This document shows, piece by piece, positions 55,545-64,000 of a DNA stretch of 64,000 nucleotides. This stretch comes from Trema orientale. Its lineage: Eukaryota > Streptophyta > Magnoliopsida > Rosales > Cannabaceae. The notes beneath the pieces were generated by a model that was not told the DNA's origin, did not search any database, and saw only the letters and a program-made list of their open reading frames with translations. Position 1 is the first letter of the stretch. Each line of letters starts with the position of its first letter. The stretch covers positions 100,360 to 164,359 of the forward strand of contig JXTC01000272.1 in the NCBI GenBank assembly GCA_002914845.1. The letters are read 5' to 3'. The position numbers and the translations under genes were made by a program.

Positions 55545-55773
55545 CCCGAATCCTTTGGCCATTAGTTAAATTTATCCTTGTTTATATATATATTTTTAGG
55601 GGATGGCTACGGTAGGGGCGTCCTTACGTAGGGTCATGCCTTAATTATCGTTAGATGGGAATCTGCGGAGAATAACGAGAATCTGTGGAGAATCTATTTA
55701 TATACAGATTCCCATCCAACGGTGAATAGACATGGCCCTACGTAGGGGCGCCCCTACTGTAGACGCGCCCATA
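55357..55773 (+). mobile_element. Foldback MITE of Mutator type
   Basis: Two arms of about 155 and 170 bp (55357-55512 and about 55599-55773) are near-perfect inverted copies, separated by a spacer with a 34-base T-run. The ends are TTTGGGCGCGTC and, inverted, TATGGGCGCGTC. Both flanks carry the same nine bases TTTTTAAGT (55348-55356 and 55774-55782), the 9-bp target duplication of Mutator-like elements. Each arm also has the inner palindrome CCTACGTAGG. It ends about 350 bases before the MSH6 start codon. Confidence 0.85.
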
Positions 55774-55957
55774 TTTTTAAGTGGGGTTTTTTTTTTTTTT
55801 AAGTGGTGTCTTAAATTGCAACAAAACGCCCCTGAATTTTCAATATCTCACCCTACAGCTTAAAATATGATAATTTAGATGTTCTTTTTATTTGTAGTTC
55901 TAATAAAAAAATCTTCCATGGGAATTGTTATCTGACATTGCGCCGGATTCCCAAAAG

Positions 55958-56008
55958 TTCCCGCCATTTCTAACACTTCCCTTTGGGCATTTCTGGTAAT
56001 TTCCCGCC
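55958..56008 (+). promoter_or_regulatory. E2F-type sites of MSH6
   Basis: TTTCCCGCC (56000-56008) matches the E2F consensus TTTSSCGC, and TTCCCGCC (55958-55965) is a near match. They lie about 115-165 bases before the start codon. Mismatch repair genes are known S-phase genes, so E2F control is plausible. A CT microsatellite (56088-56120) follows in the leader. Confidence 0.65.
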
Positions 56009-56124
56009 TCAACACTCTCTTCTTCTACTGAACTCACTCTAACCCTTCTCTTTACTTGCTCCTCGCTCCCACTCTCACAGAGTCATCTCTCTCTCTCTCT
56101 CTCTCTCTCGCTCTCTCTCTAACA

Positions 56125-59100
56125 ATGGCAACTTCACGTCGTCAGAGCAATGGCCGATCCCCACTCGTCAACCAGCAACGCCAAATTACTGCCTTCTTCT
56201 CCAAATCCAGCTCCATTAACTCCGATCAAAACCCTAACAAGCCATCTTCTATTACTAACCCTAAACCTAAACCTAAACCCAAACCCATTACCAGCTCAGC
56301 CCCGAAGCGTAGCCCTAGCCCCAGCCCCAGCCCTAGTACCCCTTCCCCTCTCCAATCCAAGCCCAAGAAGTCTCTTCTAGTCATCGGTGCGTCTTCTCCG
56401 TCTCCGTCTCCGTCTCCTCTGACTCCGGCTTCGAAGAAACCCTATGGCGATGAAGTTGTAGGGAGGAGGATCAAGGTGTATTGGCCGTTGGATAAGAGCT
56501 GGTACGAAGGGTTTGTGAAATCGTACGATGAGGGTGAGGGTAAGCATTTGGTGCAGTACGACGATGCGGAGGAGGAATTCTTGGAACTGGGGAAGGAAAA
56601 GATCGAGTGGGTCGAGCAGAGCGTGACGAGATTCAAGCGTTTGCGGCGGGGTTCTTCTTTTAGTATCAGGAAGATGGTCATTGAGGACGATGAAGAGGAG
56701 AATTTGGAGGATGATGATGGTGGTGGTGGTGGTGGTGGTGACGATTCTAGTGATGAAGATTGGGGGAAGAGCGGGGAGAAAGAGGTGGCTGAGAGTAGTG
56801 AGGAGGAGAATGTGGAAATGGAGGATGAGGATGAAGAGGTTGAAGTTGTGAGGTCAAAAGGGAAGCCAGGTGGTCAAGGAGAGTCGAGGAAACGAAAGAT
56901 TGGTGGAGAAAGCGAGTCGGATTCTGCTAAGAAGAACAAGGGTGGTAAAGATGTGAGCAAAGTCGGTCTTAAGGTTTCTGTCATGGAACCTACTGATAAT
57001 GCTGAGAGTAAGTGAGTTTTTTCTTTGAAGTTTTCTTTTTTTATTTTTATTTTTTAATGGAGAAAAAATAATCAGTTTATCTTTCGTTCATGACAAATGT
57101 ACCTGTAATGGTATTTAGCTCTCTTTCCTACTTTCTTTGGATTACATGTAAGGGTATGTGGCTGAAATTAATGAAGTTAATGAACAATCTTAAAATTATT
57201 TTTCCTCCTATGGTTGTGGAAAAGCGCCAATGAACTAGTGTGCTCATGTTTTCTTAGCAGGAAGTAATGGAACTTTATACAAAGTAAAATTTAATCATTG
57301 ATCTAAAACTTTATTGTGCTTCCTTTGAAGCTTAAAAATCGTTCAAAGCTTTATTGTCTTTGATTTTGGTACGATTTCAAGTACAGATTGTTTGGATTCT
57401 AATTTGTTTCCCTGGTCCTCACAATGTCGTGGCTCCCCATCTCAGCATAGAGTGAACTTTTATTATTATGATTTTTCTTTATCAGATTAACTTGGTATTG
57501 AATTTGAGATGTTTAATTGCAGATGGGAAGGCTTCTAATGCTATTAATGCTGCCTTTTCGGGTGACACCTCAGAAAGGTTTAGTATACGTGAAGCTAAGA
57601 AGTTGTGCTTCCTTGGGGAGTAAGTTCATTTTGACAGCATTTCTGTGTCTCCCTTGTTATAGATGCTTGCATTTCTGTGTCCTGTTTTTTCTTTTTCCCT
57701 CTGGATTTTTGTTCCTGCTGGTTGTTTCAATGAATATGTAATTTACATCTTTAAATTTGTTGCATGTGCATGTCAGGTTCTACCTTGAACATTTGTAATT
57801 CTTATTTCTTTACAAGCTGAGAGGGGCTATTTGACATTCGTATGCACAATCTGCATTTATTGCTCTGTATTGGATGAACTATGTTTATTGACTGTGATGT
57901 TAAATTTCGTTCATTTAATGTCTACTACTTTATGTGGAAACAGGGAACGTAGGGATGCAAAAAGGAGACGACCTGGAGATCCAAACTATGATCCAAGAAC
58001 TTTGTATTTACCTCCCAATTTTGTAAAGAGTTTATCAGAGGGCCAAGTATTACTTTCCTCCTAATGTTGTAAATTTTGAAGTATATGTCATTTTTTAGCT
58101 ATTCATCTTGCGGCATGTGATTTTCAGAAACAATGGTGGGAGTTTAAGTCAAAGCACATGGACAAAGTTCTGTTTTTCAAGGTAAGCATTTTTTTACAGT
58201 TACTAGTGCTAGATAATACCATCAAAATTGTCTGTGTAATTACAGTAGTCTGAACAGATTTTATTCTTTGCTTGAGCAGATGGGCAAATTTTATGAACTT
58301 TTTGAAATGGATGCACATACAGGAGCAAAAGAGCTTGATTTGCAATATATGAAGGTTTGTACTAGTTTGAGTGCACTAATCATTCTTGATTTACTTTCTA
58401 GTGCTGGCCTAGTATGAGTGAGTGTCTCAAGTTTTTGTTATTTTTTTTTCCCCAGATATCTTTATTGCTTTCCGGTTTTAGATCTAGGCTAGTTGAATAT
58501 GAAAAGAATGAGAGTGGAAGCCTTGTGGTTTTGAACTCTGAGACAAAGTGTTGGCATCATTCTGGATATGCTAATGGTCTCTTTTGGTATTTCTATTGAG
58601 CTATTATTGATTTCTATCCTATTTTTTAGGGAGAACAACCTCACTGCGGATTTCCAGAGAAGAACTTTTCGATGAATGTGGAGAAACTGGCCCGGAAGGT
58701 GGGTTTTAGATTTCTTAATGTATTTGATATCCTCTACTTTTGGGTTCATGCACTTTGACGTCTTTGAGAGGTCTATTTTCTGTTATGTTGGAGAAATATT
58801 AATCTTGGCTGCTCCACAGGGTTATCGAGTGCTTGTTGTGGAGCAGACAGAAACACCTGAACAGTTGGAGCTTCGTCGCAAAGAGAAGGGTTCCAAAGAT
58901 AAGGTTAGTGAAAAAATATCTTCTCCCATTTTTAATTGCATCTTTATTTTTTCTCTAGTGGTTATTCTGGCAGCCTGCATAAATCAAAATCTTCACTTCA
59001 TTTGTCCTGTGTCTTGTTTTGCCTGTGATTAGTATTTGTAATAATTCTTCATAGACGGCAATACTGTCCAGTTTTTCATGTACACGGCAAAAAATTTCAT

Positions 59101-62100
59101 ACTGCAATTACATAAAGGTTATGACTGTTTCCTCTGGTGTTGTAGGTTGTGAAACGTGAAATATGTGCAGTAGTTACTAAAGGAACGCTTACTGAAGGAG
59201 AGATGTTGTCAGCGAATCCTGATGCTTCTTACATAATGGCATTGACTGAAAACTGTCAGAACATGGGAAGCCAAAATGCAGAGCGGATTTTTGGGGTTTG
59301 TGTGGTTGATGTTGCTACCAGTAGGGTCATTCTAGGACAGGTGTGAATGTGGTCTGCAGAACTTCAAGTTCATTCATTTTTTACCATTCTTTGTATATCT
59401 GTTCTCAGTTTTGATTTAAAACTTGATTAATTGCTCTTGAAATAACAAATTTTGATGCTGATGGGTTTTACTTAGTACTTACTTAAGAGTTCTTGCTTTC
59501 TTGCAGTTTGGCGATGATTCAGAGTGCAGCGCCTTGTCTTGTCTCTTGTCTGAGCTGAGGCCGGTTGAAATTGTAAAACCTGCTAAAGAACTAAGTCTGG
59601 AAACTGAGAAAGTGCTGCTAAGACATACAAGATCTCCTCTAGTGAATGAATTAGTTCCAGTCTTGGAATTCTGGGATGCTGAGAAAACTGTTCATGAAGT
59701 CAGAAGTATCTATGAACTTGCTTCTAATCAATCAGTTTCCAGGTCTTCAAGCAGAGAGAATTCCAATGCTATCAGTTCTTTTATTGAGGAAGGATTGACT
59801 TTCCTGCCAGATGTTTTAGCAGAGCTAGTGAGGGCAGGCGAGAATGGCAGCTATGCACTTTCAGCTCTTGGAGGCACTCTTTTCTATCTAAAACAGGCTT
59901 TCTTGGATGAGACATTGATTAGATTTGCAAAATTTGAGTTGCTTCCGTCCTCTGGTTTTTGTGACATTGTAGCAAAACCATACTTGGTTCTTGACGCAGC
60001 TGCGCTGGAGAACCTTGAGATTTTTGAGAACAGCAGAAATGGAGGCTCGTTAGGGTAAACCTTGCTCAATGCTTCATTGATTTTATGCTTTTTATTTAAT
60101 TTTGTTTTTACCTTTTCTGAGTGATGTGTACTCTCTCAAGGACCCTTTATGCACAACTGAACCACTGTGTTACTGCGTTTGGGAAGAGGCTGCTGAAGAC
60201 ATGGCTTGCAAGACCTCTATATCATGTTGAGTCAATAAAGGAACGCCAAGAGGCTGTGGCAAGTTTACGGGTAAAAATCATTTTTGTTACCTTTTTCTGC
60301 TTCACTGAATTCCTTATGGAATGAAAACAGAGAGTATGAGAAAATTTAATATTATTGCTCAACTGAATGAATTACAATACAGGGATATGGTAGCCATATA
60401 TTGGCTGAGGAATGAATTACCGATCCTATAAGAAATATACACTTTTCCTAAGTGTAGTATCAATTATTAGACAACGAAAGTAGTTTACAATGTCTGGCCC
60501 GCTATTTACTATCGTGGAAGTATTATATTGGGAAGCCTAGATAGATTACAGCTAGCTAATTAGTACAAGCATATTTGTTGTATGTCCTAACTCTAACCTT
60601 TGTGCAGTTTTCTCGGGCAACCTGTTGGGTTAAAATCTTTAGCGAGGTCATTCTGGTCGTTTCAGTTTGATGTCAACAACTTTTTTTACTATGTTTTCGC
60701 AAATTTATTTATTTATTTTATTATTATTATTATTTTGTTTTCGCACTGAGGGGGGATGTGCTCTATGGAGTTACTAATTTTATCATTTTTCTTCATATTG
60801 TGTCCTCTATGATTCTGGTTTTCTTTTAAGTTTTAGATTTACATGATTGTTTGACGCCATAGAAATGTGCTGGCCTTTTGGTTTTGTTTCCAGGGAGTTA
60901 ATCTACCTTTTTCACTTGAATATCGAAAAGCATTATCCAAGTTGCCGGACATGGAGCGACTGCTGCCACGTATATTCTCTATTAGGTATTCTGGAAAGAA
61001 CCCCTGCAGACAATTTAGAAGTCTTTTATGACTATTGAATCATTCGACTGATTTTGACTGAATGCAGTGAAGCTAATGGGAGGAATGCTAATAAAGTGGT
61101 TCTGTACGAGGATGCAGCCAAGAAACAGCTTCAGGAGTTTATTTCAGTTCTGCGTGGTTGTGAATTAATGGCCCAAGCTTGTTCTTCACTTGGTGCCATT
61201 TTGGAAAATGTTGAATCCAGGCAACTTCATCATTTGCTTACTTCTGGTATCCATTTGATATAATAGATAGAGAGAGCTTCTTTTTAAATTTAATTTAGTG
61301 TAACCAATTTGGCTTGGATAGATTAATAGGTCCATTGTTTGAAACATCTGGTTTGAAATAATTTGCTTCATATCCTTTTCTGAGATATTTTCTTTCATTT
61401 ATGTTCAGGTTTTCCTCACATTAATCCAGTTCTTACTCATTTCAAAGATGCCTTTGATTGGATTGAAGCCAATAATTCGGGTCGTATAATACCTCATGAA
61501 GGAGTTGATATGGAGTATGATTCTGCCTGTAAAAGGATTAAGGAGATTGAGTCTAGCTTATCAAAATACCTCAAAGAGCAGCGGAAATTTCTCGGAGATA
61601 CATCAGTAAGAATCAGAAGATAGATACCTGATATCGTAGAAATGTTATAGTAGGTACGTATAGATAAATCTGAGAAGAAAACTTACGGATCTATCCTCTG
61701 ATTTTTCTATTACAGATCACTTATGTCACGATTGGAAAGGAAGCATACCTATTAGAAGTGCCAGAAAGTTTGCGTGGTTGTGTACCTCGGGACTATGAGT
61801 TACGTTCATCCAAAAAGGTTGGTACAGAAAAGCATGATGAATTGAGTCGATCTGGTTGTTATTATATCTGGCAACCATACAGAGAAATTGTTAAATGACA
61901 AAAGCATTTGAGAGCATTCATTATCACAATAATTTTGTGCTGAGGACTTTTCATTTTATTCAATTCACTTAGCTCTGACTCTGATCGTCTTTCATCCTGA
62001 TCTGGCACGTTCAGGGATTCTTCAGGTACTGGACACCAAATATTAAGAAGTCATTGGGAGAACTTGCTCAAGCTGAATGTGAAAAGGAGTCCTCATTGAA

Positions 62101-63781
62101 AAACATTCTGCAAAGGTTAATTGGACGTTTCTGTGAGCATCATATCAAGTGGAGACAATTGGTCTCTACTACTGCAGGTTGCGAACTTTTTTTTTTAAAA
62201 ACGACAATTTGTTCAGTTATGTTTATTTTCTGTATCTGATTACAGACGTCATGGATGGTTTGTAGCTTACCTATTATTGTTAAAGTGTGAAAATCATGAA
62301 CTAGTACTTCAGTAAACCGATATGAGTTTGACCATAGTCCTTTCTCATCATGTGAACACTGTCAAACACAACCCATATGTTTACCAAAGTATTAGCCTTC
62401 TAAATGATTGGAATGGTCATAATGAAACTTCCTATTTCATGCACTACGGAACAAGAAAAAGTAGCATGTGTAACTTCTTTATTAATAACTTTACCTCTTA
62501 TTGCATGCCTGATCATGAATCTCAAATGTTGCAGAGCTGGATGTTTTGATCAGTCTTGCTATTGCAAGTGACTTTTATGAAGGACAGACTTGTCAGCCTA
62601 CAATATTGGGTTCAAGTACAGATGAAGTGCCCCGTTTTTCTGCAACAAATTTAGGACATCCAGTTATTAGAAGTGATTCCTTAGGCAAGGGTTCTTTTGT
62701 CCCCAATGATGTGAATATTGGAGGTTCTGACAACCCTAGCTTTATTCTTCTAACTGGTCCCAATATGGGTGGAAAGTCGACTCTTCTTCGCCAAGTTTGC
62801 TTAGCTATAATTTTGGCCCAGGCAAGTCTATTGTTTCTTTAACAACTTTTTCTTTAACAAGTTTGGATCTCTTTGTTACCTTTTGTAAATATCTTTTCAC
62901 TTGGTACTTTCCTCTTGTTACACAAATTAGATGTTCTAAAAAGCTATTCTTGTCACTTTTATGATTTAACTTTCTTCCACAGTTAGGAGCTGATGTGCCT
63001 GCAGAAAGATTTGAGCTCTCTCCTGTTGATAAAATCTTCGTTCGCATGGGTGCCAAAGACCATATTATGGCCGGGCAAAGTACTTTCTTAACAGAGCTCT
63101 CTGAAACTGCAATGATGCTGGTGAGATTCATTTTCTTTTAGGCCCTGTTTGTAACCTGAATTTTAGGGAGGAATAGTTTTGTGATTTTATTTTATTTTTT
63201 TATTTTTAATTTTTTGAAGAAAGAGATTCTATTTTCTCTTGTTTGGATTGTAACAAAAAATTAGAGAAAAAGGAAGTGTGGGGAAGATAATGTTTTTTTG
63301 AAGGGTTGAAATCATTACAAAAGTACCTAGAAACATATAAATTTCACAATAATGTTTAGAAGCACTTTTGGAAATTGTTTACTCCCTTTACCTTGCCCTT
63401 TCCGTCACTAATTAGTAATTACCTCATTGAATCGACGTTCCTAATGGAGCCTTAAAGTGTCATGGGATAAAATCTTTATATCTTAATTATGTTCTTATAT
63501 GTGTAATGCTTTGAGCAGTCATCTGCAACTCAGAATTCATTGGTGGCCTTGGATGAACTTGGACGTGGAACATCAACTTCAGATGGACAAGCCATTGCGT
63601 AGGTGTCATAATCTGTTGCACACTTGGCAGTTTGAATTTGATTTTCTACATTATCTAACCTTTTTATTTTCTCCTGTGCAGGGAATCAGTTCTTGAACAT
63701 TTTGTTCACAAGGTGCAGTGTCGGGGAATGTTTTCTACTCACTACCACCGATTAGCCTTTGATTATCAGAAAGATCCCAAG
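56125..63781 (+). CDS. MSH6: DNA mismatch repair protein MSH6 (3' end beyond the window)
   Basis: MSH6 pairs with MSH2 as MutS-alpha, which detects base mismatches and small loops. Nineteen exons (1,192 residues) are visible: 56125-57007, 57523-57619, 57944-58046, 58128-58181, 58280-58354, 58630-58698, 58820-58903, 59146-59340, 59507-60054, 60141-60270, 60894-60985, 61068-61246, 61409-61605, 61716-61817, 62015-62177, 62535-62821, 62983-63120, 63519-63598, 63682-63781; the protein should run about 130 residues further. Motifs: PCNA-binding QRQITAFF (18-25), a Tudor domain (about 109-170), the mismatch-binding GKFYELFEMDA (Phe-x-Glu), Walker A GPNMGGKST (1065-1073) and Walker B LDELGRGT (about 1143-1150). 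I chose ATG 56125 over 56056 because the protein then starts just before the PIP box, as in the family. Intron 16 has a GC donor (CAG/gcaagt). Confidence 0.95.
63141..63451 (+). mobile_element. Degenerate Harbinger-like MITE in MSH6 intron 17
   Basis: The segment begins GGCCCTGTTTGTAAC and ends GTTCCTAATGGAGCC, a weak inverted pair, with TTA on both sides (63138-63140 and 63452-63454). The interior is AT-rich. Its right part is also present in the MSH6 pseudogene at about 48525-48595, where the end reads GGCCCCATTAGGAAC. The insertion therefore came before the duplication. Confidence 0.45.
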
Positions 63782-64000
63782 GTTTGCCCCTGTTCTCTCT
63801 GTTTAGGTAGCTTATTATTCTTTAGGTGGACTTATACTCATGTCCATGCTACAAAAAAAAAACCTAGAATGCTGTCTGATAGTTTAATCATATATGTTAT
63901 TTTAGTGGATATCATAGATGATTATAACGATTGGTTGTATGATTATTTGTGCTGATATATTACGGAGCCTGGTCAACCTTTTGTTGATTCCCTTTACATT

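Noticed and set aside
56056-56124. Longer N-terminus for MSH6 from ATG 56056
   Set aside because: The extra 23 residues come from the CT microsatellite and leader; the family N-terminus starts at 56125 close to the PIP box.

Overview
This window is nuclear DNA of a flowering plant, most likely a eudicot. The evidence is the AT-rich intergenic DNA, genes split by short GT-AG introns, a chloroplast-targeted CP12 gene, an S1-group bZIP gene with the sucrose-control upstream ORF, and plant-type transposons (hAT, Helitron, Harbinger and Mutator MITEs, LINE remnant, LTR element). The family or species cannot be resolved by eye. There is one assembly gap of 871 N (51642-52512).

Layout. 1-5.3 kb: AT-rich DNA with a decayed glutamyl endopeptidase (CGEP) pseudogene and a small Helitron. 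5.5-8.5 kb: CP12 (+) and bZIP53-like (-), which converge. 8.5-14.7 kb: gene-free DNA with Helitron 5' ends and an old direct duplication. 14.8-22.7 kb: VPS51 (20 exons). 24.2 kb: tRNA-His(GTG). 24.5-29.9 kb: MCM7 (15 exons). 31.7-42.2 kb: a WD40-bromodomain protein (BRWD/WDR9-like, 23 exons). 43.4-45.2 kb: DIM1 rRNA dimethyladenosine transferase (2 exons). 45.5-47.7 kb (-): a small acidic protein, possibly a GON7-like KEOPS subunit, with a 1.8-kb 5'UTR intron. 47.8-55.8 kb: a transposon-rich stretch holding a Tourist-like MITE, an inverted and internally deleted copy of the 3' half of MSH6, an intact hAT transposase gene, the gap, a short LTR element and a foldback Mutator-type MITE. 56.1-64 kb: MSH6 (19 exons visible, continuing past the window).

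The genes are housekeeping functions. MCM7 and MSH6 act in DNA replication and mismatch repair, and both carry E2F-type sites. DIM1 has the telobox plus site II promoter typical of ribosome biogenesis genes. CP12 regulates the Calvin cycle in the light, bZIP53-like is a sugar-regulated transcription factor, and VPS51 is a GARP/EARP tethering subunit. From memory of Arabidopsis gene order, the window interleaves two Arabidopsis neighbourhoods: CGEP-CP12-BRWD-DIM1 (AT2G47390-47420) and VPS51-MCM7-MSH6 (AT4G02030-02070). The CP12-bZIP53 pair matches AT3G62410-62420. This looks like an ancestral gene order that was split after genome duplication in Arabidopsis.

The most unusual structure is the reverse-oriented broken MSH6 copy about 3-8 kb upstream of the intact gene. 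It is split by the hAT and LTR elements and lacks the Walker A exon segment. Exon borders were placed by eye from reading frame and splice sites, with family sequences recalled from memory.
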